Shown: positions 1 through 6,206 of the stretch, piece by piece
How the letters are laid out: every line of letters begins with the position of its first letter
Numbering within the stretch: position 1 is the first letter of the stretch
Assembly: GCA_014796735.1 (NCBI GenBank)
Contig: JAAVIG010000193.1
Coordinates: forward strand, 1-9,542
DNA length: 9,542 nucleotides
Source: Oscillospiraceae bacterium
Lineage (GTDB): Bacteria > Bacillota > Clostridia > Oscillospirales > Ruminococcaceae
Direction of reading: 5' to 3'
Notes under the pieces: model-generated
Database searches by the model: none
What the model was told of the DNA's origin: nothing
The model's input: the letters and a program-made list of their open reading frames with translations, nothing else
Made by a program: the position numbers and the translations under genes

Positions 1-3
1 AAT

Positions 4-53
4 ACTATTATCCAATTAAAAACTTGAAAAAATGGTTTTAATTGGATAATAGT
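4..53. repeat. Perfect 18-bp inverted repeat (first of two related palindromes)
   Basis: The left arm at 4-21 (ACTATTATCCAATTAAAA) is perfectly complementary to the right arm at 36-53, with a 14-nt loop. The stem is AT-rich, no T-tract follows on the plus strand, and it lies at the window edge. A second palindrome with a related arm core (TATCCANTTAAA) follows 10 bp later, which suggests a repeat family or a pair of protein-binding sites rather than an ordinary terminator. What lies to the left is not visible. Confidence 0.85.
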
Positions 54-63
54 GCTTTGGGTG

Positions 64-111
64 TAATATCCATTTAAACTTTGATTTTATATTGTGTTTA
101 AATGGATATTA
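64..111. repeat. Perfect 16-bp inverted repeat (second related palindrome)
   Basis: The left arm at 64-79 (TAATATCCATTTAAAC) pairs exactly with the right arm at 96-111 around a 16-nt loop. The arms share the core TATCCA-N-TTAAA with the palindrome at 4-53, and the right arms of both run on into AGT. Arm length, loop length and core are therefore similar but not identical, as expected for diverged copies of one element. It ends about 50 bp upstream of the likely promoter of the lipoprotein gene. Confidence 0.85.
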
Positions 112-163
112 GTATAAGTCCGAATATATTGAATAAATATTCTGTTTTAGAACTATACATTTT

Positions 164-169
164 TATAAT
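164..169 (+). promoter_or_regulatory. Possible -10 box for the lipoprotein gene
   Basis: A perfect TATAAT lies 46 bp before the ATG at 216. No good -35 box is found 16-18 bp upstream (141-146 reads TCTGTT), so the promoter is weak, needs an activator, or is a chance match in AT-rich DNA. Confidence 0.35.
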
Positions 170-215
170 ATAGTCCTGTGCAAATCGAAATTTAGCAGAA
201 AGGAATTGTATTGTA

Positions 216-578
216 ATGAGAAGAACATTTTTTATATTTATGATTGTTGTTTTGGCTATTTCTTTATGTTCTTGCTCTAAATCTAAACAAGAGCCGTTAG
301 CGGATATGACAACATCTACGACTGATGATTATGAGGCTATTGTATGGGGTGATAAAACCTATGTTCCTTATGGCGCTTTATCTGCTTATGGTGACCGTGG
401 GCATCAAATCGGTATTGTAGACGGAGTTGAAAATCACAAGGTCTATGAATGTAAGGGATATTCCTCTGACGAATGGATTGTAGCTGCCCTTCCTCATGAT
501 GCCGCCATGTTATATAGAGAAATAGATGTCACTGATATTCCAAATGACTGGCAGTCAGAATATGAATGGAATCAATAA
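216..578 (+). CDS. Small predicted lipoprotein of unknown function
   Basis: This 120-residue protein has a basic N-terminus (MRR), a hydrophobic core at about residues 5-18 and a lipobox LCSC with the lipidated Cys at 20. It is therefore predicted to be exported by Sec and anchored to the outer face of the membrane. The mature part is acidic and starts with a Ser/Thr/Asp-rich linker (about 21-38). A compact domain follows, with the segments KTYVPYGALS (about 47-56), GHQIGIVDG (62-70) and VYECKGYSSDEWIVA (76-90). From memory, this YVPYG/IGIVDG/GYSxDEW pattern recurs in small clostridial lipoproteins of unknown role, but this could not be verified. The ATG is supported by AAAGGA at 199-204 (spacing 11). 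The gene looks more AT-rich than proC and sits alone between palindromes and a 200-bp gap, so recent acquisition is possible. Confidence 0.8.
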   Translation: MRRTFFIFMIVVLAISLCSCSKSKQEPLADMTTSTTDDYEAIVWGDKTYVPYGALSAYGDRGHQIGIVDGVENHKVYECKGYSSDEWIVAALPHDAAMLYREIDVTDIPNDWQSEYEWNQ

Positions 579-778
579 ATTCCGGTTTATCGGGCAAATC
601 CATGAACCATCCCGGGGATAAGCACTTATAAATATTCAGTCATTTTGAGTTAAAAAGTGCCGGGAACACAAAAGAGAATTGGGATTTATTTAATACGCAA
701 GTAATAGACATTGAGTCGATTCAAGCGTGATCAGATCGTTTAAATAAGGAAAGCGTATTTACGCAGAAAGGATAAACA
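579..778. other. Intergenic stretch between lipoprotein gene and proC
   Basis: This 200-bp gap has no ORF that could be supported and no clear Rho-independent terminator. GCACTT at 622-627 can pair with AAGTGC at 655-660, and CCCG at 611-614 can then pair with CGGG at 661-664 across a 7-nt bulge, giving an imperfect hairpin without a T-tract. Another small dyad, GCGTA-TT-TACGC at 753-764, sits directly before the proC ribosome site (AAAGGA 767-772). A possible promoter TTGGGA (679-684), 17 bp, TAATAG (702-707) is poor and is not called. Confidence 0.4.
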
Positions 779-1615
779 ATGATAAATTTAGGCTTTATAG
801 GTGCGGGAAATATGGGCTTTGCCATTATAAAGGGCATTGTCGGCAGCGGAAAGTGCGGCGGCGAAGAGGTTAATGTGCATGCGTTTTCGCGGAGCATTTC
901 TCTTTTCTCATACGAACCCGACAGTGAAAAAATAGAGCGTTTAAAGCAGTTTGGAGTAACGCTCTGTTCAAGCGAAAACGAGCTTGCGGAAAAGTGCGGA
1001 TATATTTTGCTGGCGGTAAAGCCGCAGGTGTTGGGGGATATTCTCGATAAAATGAAGCCCTCGATAAAAGAAGATCATGTTTTTATCAGTATTTGCGCCG
1101 GTATTTCGTCGGAGTTTATCAAAGAGCACACCAACCCCGCCGTAAAAACTGCAATTGTAATGCCTAATACTCCCGCTATGCTCGGATTGGGCGCAAGCGC
1201 GATCGCACGCGACAACGCCATAAGCGACGAAGAGTTTGACTTTGCAAAGCAGGTTATAGGAAGCTGCGGCATTGTAAGAGAAATTCCCATGTCAAAGATG
1301 AAAGAAATAATCTGCATCAACGGCAGCTCTCCCGCGTTTATTTACCTTTTTGCTAAGGGCTTTGTGGATTATGCAAGGGAAGTGGGTATAGACGATAAAA
1401 CGGCTTTGGAGCTGTTCGCGCAGTCGTTAACGGGCAGCGCGAAAATGCTTACGGACAGCGGAATGACGGTGGAACAGCTTATAAAACAGGTCAGCAGCCC
1501 CGGAGGAACTACGATTGCGGGACTTGAAAAGCTGTATGAGGGAAAACTGGAGGAGACTGTAAAAGAGGCTTGCAGGGCTTGTACGGGCAGAGCGTATGAG
1601 TTGGCGGGGAAGTAA
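779..1615 (+). CDS. proC: Pyrroline-5-carboxylate reductase (ProC)
   Basis: This cytoplasmic enzyme catalyses the last step of proline synthesis, reducing 1-pyrroline-5-carboxylate to proline with NAD(P)H. Its 278 residues are normal for the family. The N-terminal Rossmann fold shows GFIGAGNMG (residues 5-13) and the strand-end signature LAVKPQ (78-83). The family motif VMPNTPAMLGLGAS lies at 127-140. The C-terminal helical dimerisation and active-site region runs from about 165 and contains NGSSPAF (181-187), SLTGSAKML (216-224) and VSSPGGTTIAGL (238-249). All expected motifs are present. The ATG follows AAAGGA at 767-772 with 6-nt spacing, which fixes the start. The gene stands alone on the plus strand, with no proA/proB visible. 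It converges on cdaR and ends at a shared terminator. Confidence 0.97.
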   Translation: MINLGFIGAGNMGFAIIKGIVGSGKCGGEEVNVHAFSRSISLFSYEPDSEKIERLKQFGVTLCSSENELAEKCGYILLAVKPQVLGDILDKMKPSIKEDHVFISICAGISSEFIKEHTNPAVKTAIVMPNTPAMLGLGASAIARDNAISDEEFDFAKQVIGSCGIVREIPMSKMKEIICINGSSPAFIYLFAKGFVDYAREVGIDDKTALELFAQSLTGSAKMLTDSGMTVEQLIKQVSSPGGTTIAGLEKLYEGKLEETVKEACRACTGRAYELAGK

Positions 1616-1641
1616 AGCGTGTTTGTAAATATTAAAAAAAT

Positions 1642-1671
1642 AATCGGGCAACCTTTGCGGGCTGCCCGATT
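1642..1671. terminator. Bidirectional Rho-independent terminator between proC and cdaR
   Basis: AATCGGGCA (1642-1650) pairs perfectly with TGCCCGATT (1663-1671) around a 12-nt loop. For proC the tail is TTCTTGTTAT, a modest T-tract. For the minus-strand cdaR transcript the tail is the complement of the A-run at 1634-1640, a good T-tract. The two convergent genes therefore share it. It lies 5 bp past the cdaR stop. Confidence 0.85.
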
Positions 1672-1676
1672 TCTTG

Positions 1677-2969
1677 TTATTCGTTTTCTTCCTCTTCGGG
1701 AAGCTTTTCCTTAATCATTATGTCTATTCTGTAATCTCCCGTTATCCAAGCGGTATTGTTTTGACCCGCTACTCTTATTGAAACGGTGACATTTTTTACA
1801 CCCAACTCAGCAGGCGTACCCAAAAGATTTACCGTACCTAAAATATCGTCCGAGGAAAGGTTATTGATAATATCCGAGGGGCCTACGGCGCTAACATCTA
1901 TCTGACTTGTAACGAAAGAGTAGTCATAAGACGGATCGCCGTTAAGTATCATGAAGTTTTCGGTAGAAACGGGAAACTCCAGTCTGCCGTAGCTGTCAAT
2001 ATCTTCAAAGGTCACCTGCGCCGTTCCGATACCAGAAAGATTTTTGTAGCCGTCCGCAAGAGAGATCGGCAGCCGTATGCTGTTTTGCAGATCACGGTAG
2101 GTAATATCCCTAAGGTCGATTTCTCCTACGTCTATTTTTTCAAGATTTTCAATGCTCATATCGTCGGCGGGAGCGGCGATCGTTATCTCTTTGGGGAAGA
2201 TACTGTATTTTATGCTGAATGTGTTAAAGTTGGACGGGTAATTCATAGATATGTTGAGAGGAAGCGTTTTAACTCTGTATACCGGAATTGTAACGGTATA
2301 GTTGTCCGATTGATACTCTAACTCGTTTGTTTCTATTTTCGTGCCGTCGGCGTCGTATATTGCAAGCGTTCCGTTTATTCTTGTGGTTTCCGTTAAAACG
2401 CCGTCAAAAATAGGCTCAATAACTGCTTTGGCAACCGAATTTACCAAGGATTGTTCCCCGCTGATAAGCACGCTCGCGGAAGAAAGAGTAATGTCGTCGG
2501 TTTGTATCTGAAGACCGTCCTCAACATTGACAGAGTTGGTATTGACTTCCAAAGCTATCTCCTTTGAAATGATCCTTTCAACCTCTACAGAAGCGGTAAT
2601 ATTATTTGATATAATTTGAAAGTCGGAATTGGGCTGTACCATATTTACGTTTACATCTACGGTATGCGTTCCCGGTGAGGTTATTCCCGACAGATCAAGC
2701 GATGCGGTAAAATCCTCCGCTGTCAGCGATCCTATAACGTAACGCTTGCCTAATATCTGTATCGAAACATCCTGCTTAAAGTCGGTTATCTGTAAATTTT
2801 CTCTTTGCATATAGCTTGTCGGCTCGGCGGTAACAGTTATTCCGTCAATGTGATCATGAACGTTGGGGAACAGCTGTATGGACACCGCAAACCAAATTAT
2901 TATCGCAAAAATCACCGATAGGATCAGTGTTTTTAAATTATTCTTAAAGAAATTCAGAATACTTTTCAT
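1677..2969 (-). CDS. cdaR: YbbR-repeat protein CdaR, regulator of diadenylate cyclase
   Basis: CdaR is a single-pass membrane protein whose extracellular YbbR repeats bind and modulate CdaA in Bacillus and Listeria. The ATG start gives 430 residues. The N-terminus (MKSILNFFKNNLK) is basic, followed by a transmembrane segment at about residues 13-33. Four YbbR-type beta repeats then follow, at roughly 35-140, 143-240, 243-338 and 340-420; repeat 2 contains the typical IYDADGTKI. A short acidic tail (PEEEENE) ends the protein. The start at 2969 is preferred to an in-frame TTG at 3002. AAAAGGA at 2982-2988 precedes the ATG by 12 nt, while the TTG has no comparable site and would add 11 polar residues before the membrane anchor. 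The gene follows cdaA by 36 bp and is surely in the same operon. Unlike the common cdaA-cdaR-glmM order, the operon ends here at a terminator. Confidence 0.92.
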   Translation of the reverse strand: MKSILNFFKNNLKTLILSVIFAIIIWFAVSIQLFPNVHDHIDGITVTAEPTSYMQRENLQITDFKQDVSIQILGKRYVIGSLTAEDFTASLDLSGITSPGTHTVDVNVNMVQPNSDFQIISNNITASVEVERIISKEIALEVNTNSVNVEDGLQIQTDDITLSSASVLISGEQSLVNSVAKAVIEPIFDGVLTETTRINGTLAIYDADGTKIETNELEYQSDNYTVTIPVYRVKTLPLNISMNYPSNFNTFSIKYSIFPKEITIAAPADDMSIENLEKIDVGEIDLRDITYRDLQNSIRLPISLADGYKNLSGIGTAQVTFEDIDSYGRLEFPVSTENFMILNGDPSYDYSFVTSQIDVSAVGPSDIINNLSSDDILGTVNLLGTPAELGVKNVTVSIRVAGQNNTAWITGDYRIDIMIKEKLPEEEENE

Positions 2970-2981
2970 ATTACAGTTTTT

Positions 2982-2988
2982 TCCTTTT
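2982..2988 (-). promoter_or_regulatory. Ribosome binding site deciding the cdaR start
   Basis: AAAAGGA on the minus strand lies 12 nt before the ATG at 2969 and downstream of the alternative TTG at 3002. It therefore favours the shorter CdaR. The spacing is somewhat long. Confidence 0.6.
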
Positions 2989-3005
2989 ATAGAAAATGAC
3001 AATCT

Positions 3006-3917
3006 TTACTTTTTGTTTTGAGAAGCGGTTTTCTCTTTTTTGTTCTTTTTGAGATTATCGGAGGTCTTTTTCCCGTTTTTTCTCTTTTTGTTATTTTCTG
3101 AGTTTTCGTGAATAAGACGCTCGGTAAGGTATTTTCTTAAGGTCACTCCCGAAAAGTTTCTCGTAAGCTTTCCGTCTTCGGCAACGGATATAACTCCCGT
3201 TTCCTCGGAAACAACTACCACGATCGCGTCGGAAACCTCGCTTATGCCGATAGCCGCGCGGTGTCTTGTGCCGAGTTCCTTAGGTACAAGCTCCTCTTTT
3301 GCCGGCTTTGGCAAATAGCAGGCGGCGGCGAGGATAATTCCGTTTCTCATAATGACCGCGCCGTCATGTAGGGGAGTGTTGGGAACGAAAATATTTCCGA
3401 ATAACTCCGCGCTGGGAGTGGCGTTGATAATAGTACCCGTTTCGATCTGCTCTCCTAATTTGGTTTGCTGCTCTATAACGATAAGCGCGCCTGTCATGGT
3501 TCTTGAAAGATTTTCACAGGCTTTTACTATGCTGTTTATTGCGGTGTTTATTTTAGCGTTCTCCACGCTGACTCCTTCTAAAAAGGGAATACGCTTGGAC
3601 ATTTTTGTGCGTCCCACTCTTTCAAGTATACGACGAAGCTCGGGCTGGAACATTACAATGATCGCTAAAATACCTATATTAAAGAAGGTTTCGGCAATCA
3701 TTCCCATAACCTTAAACTGAAGCTGATCCAAAATAAACAGCAGTATGGCCAAAAAAGCGATACCCTTTATAAGCTGCTCCGCCCGCGTTTCACGCATCAG
3801 CTTTATACAGAAAAACAAAATTGCGGACAGGAAAATTACGTCGAATATGTCAATGACCGTGATATAGCTTACCACGCTCCTGATATTGTCCCAAATGTCA
3901 ACTAAATAGGCAAACAA
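3006..3917 (-). CDS. cdaA: Membrane diadenylate cyclase CdaA (c-di-AMP synthase)
   Basis: CdaA condenses two ATP into the second messenger c-di-AMP, which controls potassium and osmolyte transport and cell-wall homeostasis in Firmicutes. Three N-terminal membrane helices are visible (about residues 19-40, 50-66 and 72-90), followed by the linker FQPELRRILERVGR (90-103). The DAC (DisA_N) domain covers about 110-270, with the hallmark motifs DGA (185-187, in LHDGAVI) and GTRHR (216-220). Both are intact, so activity is expected. The protein has 303 residues, about 30 longer than the usual roughly 270. The extra part is a Lys/Asn-rich cytoplasmic tail (about 271-303). The start is a TTG at 3917: an in-frame stop lies 18 nt upstream, the next Met (41) would remove the first helix, and a weak GTGGGTG lies 7 nt before. 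The promoter at 3983-4011 drives cdaA-cdaR. Confidence 0.95.
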   Translation of the reverse strand: MFAYLVDIWDNIRSVVSYITVIDIFDVIFLSAILFFCIKLMRETRAEQLIKGIAFLAILLFILDQLQFKVMGMIAETFFNIGILAIIVMFQPELRRILERVGRTKMSKRIPFLEGVSVENAKINTAINSIVKACENLSRTMTGALIVIEQQTKLGEQIETGTIINATPSAELFGNIFVPNTPLHDGAVIMRNGIILAAACYLPKPAKEELVPKELGTRHRAAIGISEVSDAIVVVVSEETGVISVAEDGKLTRNFSGVTLRKYLTERLIHENSENNKKRKNGKKTSDNLKKNKKEKTASQNKK

Positions 3918-3952
3918 ACCAATACACCCACTTTATATATTTATGTATGTTA

Positions 3953-3965
3953 CCGTCACTGACGG
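3953..3965. promoter_or_regulatory. Dyad in the cdaA leader
   Basis: CCGTCA-C-TGACGG is a perfect dyad that as RNA gives a 5-bp hairpin with a 3-nt loop. It lies in the predicted 5' leader of cdaA, between the predicted start of transcription near 3976 and the TTG at 3917, and directly abuts the dyad at 3966-3981. It could be an operator half or a leader hairpin. The function is unknown. Confidence 0.55.
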
Positions 3966-3981
3966 ATAGTTATCTAACTAT
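3966..3981. promoter_or_regulatory. Operator-like palindrome at the cdaA transcription start
   Basis: ATAGTTA-TC-TAACTAT is a perfect 7+7 dyad covering about -5 to +11 relative to the predicted start site. That is a classic position for a repressor. No known regulator consensus was recognised. Confidence 0.6.
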
Positions 3982-3982
3982 A

Positions 3983-4011
3983 ATTTTAACACAATTGCAG
4001 TGTGTTTGCAA
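3983..4011 (-). promoter_or_regulatory. Promoter of the cdaA-cdaR operon
   Basis: On the minus strand, the -35 box TTGCAA (4006-4011) and -10 box TAAAAT (3983-3988) are separated by exactly 17 bp. An inverted repeat ATTGCA-N7-TGCAAT (3994-4012) overlaps the -35 box and spacer. Transcription is predicted to begin near 3976, giving a leader of about 59 nt. Confidence 0.75.
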
Positions 4012-4075
4012 TAGCTTTTGAAATTTTTTTATTTTTTTAACAATTGTTTTATAATACCAAAAAGCATAAATATTA

Positions 4076-4100
4076 AAGGACTGCAATAAATGCAGCCCTT
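4076..4100 (-). terminator. Likely terminator of the SprA-related gene
   Basis: AAGGACTGCA (4076-4085) and TGCAGCCCTT (4091-4100) form a 10-bp stem with a 5-nt loop. On the minus strand one pair is a G-U wobble. The minus-strand tail is T-rich but interrupted (TAATATTTATGCTTTTT). It lies 22 bp past the stop at 4123. Confidence 0.65.
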
Positions 4101-4122
4101 ATTTAATATGCAGTTACAAGTC

Positions 4123-4623
4123 TTAAGCCGATCCGATAAGCTTCTTTTTGTCGTCATTGACGTCAAGAAACCCCGAAAGCATTTTACGGAAGTCAACAAG
4201 CTTGGGACGGGTTATGGTACGGGTAAAACCGCCTTTAACATAGCTTGAACCGCATTCCTCGCAGCGGTCGGTCATAATGCGTACGCTTTGGCTGACAACT
4301 ATCTTGTCCTCTTTTTTAGCCTTATGCTGTTCGTTTCTCACATGCTCCATTTCATGAGACATGACCTTTGTTCTTGCTTTGACAGGATCCATAACCGTAG
4401 GCATTTGGAAAGAAACCCTGCTGTCATTGGATCCGTCTTGATAACGGCGAGAACGGCATTTTTCACATTGACACGCGGGACAGTCGCCGATAAAGCCGTC
4501 GCCTTTTCTGCGTTCCGCCGCATTTTCACTGCGCTGAAGCTTAGTATTATCCTGCTTTTGCGAGCTTGAATCCTGTACCGACTGAGCCGAATAAACCTGC
4601 TCCTGTAACGCTTCGAGTTGCAT
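4123..4623 (-). CDS. SprA-related putative zinc metalloprotease-like protein
   Basis: This 166-residue soluble protein has no signal peptide or membrane segment. Residues 1-40 are polar and Gln/Ser-rich, probably disordered. A Cys cluster C48-xx-C51-x-C53-xx-C56 follows, then RRYQDGSNDSRVSFQMPT (59-76), a zincin-type HEMEH (H90, E91, H94) in VMSHEMEHVRNEQ, and a second Cys pair C121-xx-C124-G in CEECGSSYVKGGFTRT. From memory this order (Cys cluster, RxYqDGSxDxxVSF, HExEHV, CxxCG-YVxGG-TxT) matches the SprA-related family (Pfam SprA-related; 'CJM1_0395 family putative metalloprotease'). The function is not established. The HExxH suggests a zinc peptidase, but the Cys clusters may bind metal instead. 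The start is firm: AAAGGAGG at 4631-4638 with 7-nt spacing. It has its own promoter and terminator, so it is probably monocistronic. Confidence 0.8.
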   Translation of the reverse strand: MQLEALQEQVYSAQSVQDSSSQKQDNTKLQRSENAAERRKGDGFIGDCPACQCEKCRSRRYQDGSNDSRVSFQMPTVMDPVKARTKVMSHEMEHVRNEQHKAKKEDKIVVSQSVRIMTDRCEECGSSYVKGGFTRTITRPKLVDFRKMLSGFLDVNDDKKKLIGSA

Positions 4624-4630
4624 AAGTTTC

Positions 4631-4638
4631 CCTCCTTT
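4631..4638 (-). promoter_or_regulatory. Strong ribosome binding site of the SprA-related gene
   Basis: AAAGGAGG on the minus strand lies 7 nt before the ATG. It is the only full consensus Shine-Dalgarno in the window, implying efficient translation. Confidence 0.85.
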
Positions 4639-4655
4639 CCTAATTCTTACTAATC

Positions 4656-4684
4656 ATGATACCATATTTCACCAAATTTTGCAA
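4656..4684 (-). promoter_or_regulatory. Promoter of the SprA-related gene
   Basis: On the minus strand, TTGCAA (4679-4684), 17 bp and TATCAT (4656-4661). Transcription would start near 4649, giving a short leader of about 26 nt that contains the ribosome site. Confidence 0.75.
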
Positions 4685-4791
4685 TACTTTTCACAAAATT
4701 TCCTTTGACAAAATATACAAATTTTTTAGTCAAAATACCTATGTGATGTATAGAAAAAGATAATTTATCCGATTTCTTATACCGGTCTTTG

Positions 4792-6060
4792 TTATTTCGT
4801 ATTTCTGTTTATAAAAACCGCTTTGAGCTTGTCGTATACAATTATCTGCGATTTATACAGGCTGAAATATCCGGACAGCATATAGCTTGCAGCACAGACG
4901 ATTATAAAATACGGCAGTCCCTCCACACCGAAAAGCTCAATACTGAGCATCATGGAGGCGATAGGTGCATTGGTGGCTCCGCAGAACACTCCCACCAGCC
5001 CCAATGCCGCACCGAATCCCGGGTCCATTCCCATAAGCGGCGCAACGGTACAGCCGAGAGCCGCGCCCACAAAGAATGTAGGAACGATCTCTCCGCCTTT
5101 GTAGCCGCAGCCGAGAGTTATAACGGTAAAAAGTATTTTTAAGATAAAGGCTTCGGGCTTTGCCGTACCGTCCAAAATGGCGTTTTGAACTATCCCCATT
5201 CCGGCGCCGTTGTAATCCGTACCGAAAAGCAGGGTCAGCAAAACTATCGCCAAGCCGCCCGCCGCGGCTCTTATATAATCATTTTTTATCACTTTATGAA
5301 GCAATCCGCCGCCCTTTGAAAGAGCAAGACAAAATAAAATACTTGTTACCGCAAAAATTGCTGCCAACCCTATGCTTTGAAGCAGTGAAGCGGGAGTTAT
5401 AGCGGGGACATAGGATAAAATATAGCTTACAGGATGTATATTAAGCAATTCCGTTATATAATAGGTAAAAACCGAACTAAAAACACACGGCATTATCGCG
5501 CTTCCGTAAAAAACGCCTACGCTTATTACCTCCATTACAAAGATTACGGCGGTCAGGGGAGTTCCGAAAAGCGCCGTAAACACCGCGCTCATTCCGCAAA
5601 GCACGATAACATGCATGTCCTTGCTGTCCAATTTGAAAATTCTTCCCAAAGAGGAGCCGAGGCTTCCTCCAAGCTGTAAAGCCGCGCCCTCTCTGCCCGC
5701 CGAGCCGCCCAGCATATGGGTGAGCACCGTGCCGGTCAGTATTCCCGGAGCCATTGTAAACGGAACCATTCCGTCCTTGCGGATAGAGTCTATTACGTAG
5801 TTAGTACCGTCGATTTTTTCAAGCTTGAATATATGATACAAAAAGACGATTATCAGGCCGCCGATCGGCAAAAACCATATTATAAAGCCATAGTCCTCAC
5901 GAAGTCCCGTTGCAAGCTCTATCAGCATATGGAAAAGGCAGCCCGCGCCGCCGCATACTGCCGCGGTAATTATGCTTAAAAGAAGCCATTTCAGGAAAAC
6001 GGCTATGTATTTTCCTATCCTTTTTAATTGATGTAAGATATTTTCTTTGTTTAAGCTCAT
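4792..6060 (-). CDS. CLC-family anion transporter, CLC-F (fluoride)-like
   Basis: This 422-residue integral membrane protein has about ten or more hydrophobic segments and belongs to the CLC chloride channel/antiporter superfamily. The selectivity and gating segment is GGSAGREGAALQLGG (118-132), with E124 in the gating-glutamate position. The usual GSGIP selectivity motif is replaced by DGTNYVIDSI (84-93). The later GIFAP-like motif reads GYKGGEIVPTFFVGA (319-333). From memory of the family, these forms (xNNxIIDEI, GGSAGREGT, GGEVTPLFxIGA) mark the CLC-F branch, fluoride/proton antiporters that protect cells from fluoride, so fluoride export is the best guess. Chloride transport cannot be excluded. 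There are no C-terminal CBS domains. The ATG is preceded by AGAGGT (6073-6078). The gene is divergent from the GH5 gene and has its own promoter. No clear terminator follows. Confidence 0.88.
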   Translation of the reverse strand: MSLNKENILHQLKRIGKYIAVFLKWLLLSIITAAVCGGAGCLFHMLIELATGLREDYGFIIWFLPIGGLIIVFLYHIFKLEKIDGTNYVIDSIRKDGMVPFTMAPGILTGTVLTHMLGGSAGREGAALQLGGSLGSSLGRIFKLDSKDMHVIVLCGMSAVFTALFGTPLTAVIFVMEVISVGVFYGSAIMPCVFSSVFTYYITELLNIHPVSYILSYVPAITPASLLQSIGLAAIFAVTSILFCLALSKGGGLLHKVIKNDYIRAAAGGLAIVLLTLLFGTDYNGAGMGIVQNAILDGTAKPEAFILKILFTVITLGCGYKGGEIVPTFFVGAALGCTVAPLMGMDPGFGAALGLVGVFCGATNAPIASMMLSIELFGVEGLPYFIIVCAASYMLSGYFSLYKSQIIVYDKLKAVFINRNTK

Positions 6061-6098
6061 TTTGTTTATTTGACCTCTTTTTGTAATTTAATAAAAAA

Positions 6099-6127
6099 AT
6101 TATATCACAGTATATTGTTTTTTTCAA
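6099..6127 (-). promoter_or_regulatory. Promoter of the CLC transporter gene
   Basis: On the minus strand, TTGAAA (6122-6127), 17 bp and a perfect TATAAT (6099-6104). Transcription would start near 6092, leaving about 32 nt of leader. That is too short for a riboswitch downstream of this start. Confidence 0.8.
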
Positions 6128-6173
6128 TCAAAATGTGCTTTTTAAAATCTTACAAAAAAGTGATTTGAAAATA

Positions 6174-6202
6174 TTGACATTTTATGAATATTATGATAAA
6201 AT
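6174..6202 (+). promoter_or_regulatory. Promoter of the GH5 glucanase gene
   Basis: A consensus -35 TTGACA (6174-6179), 17-bp spacer and -10 TAAAAT (6197-6202). Transcription would start near 6209, inside the cre-like operator at 6207-6221. It is divergent from the CLC promoter, whose -35 box lies 46 bp away. Confidence 0.85.
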
Positions 6203-6206
6203 CTTA

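Noticed and set aside
611..664. Bulged GCACTT/AAGTGC hairpin as a riboswitch or terminator before proC
   Set aside because: It matches no riboswitch class known to me, has a 7-nt bulge and no T-tract, and may be chance.
2970..3002. TTG start for CdaR at 3002
   Set aside because: No good ribosome site is seen before it, and it would add 11 polar residues ahead of the membrane anchor; the ATG at 2969 has AAAAGGA 12 nt upstream.
4037..4051. AACAATTGTT palindrome as a Rex operator
   Set aside because: The half-sites are in the reverse order to the TTGTTAA-N4-TTAACAA type of operator, and it lies downstream of a gene, not in a promoter.
4288..4569. Open frame on the plus strand opposite the SprA-related gene
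   Set aside because: It has no ribosome site and no recognisable composition or domain, and is the antisense shadow of a gene with clear family motifs.
4741..4791. Terminator after the CLC gene
   Set aside because: Only short or AT-rich imperfect pairings exist on the minus strand (for example CCG with CGG over 11 nt, or a bulged TATA(A)GAAA stem); none is convincing.
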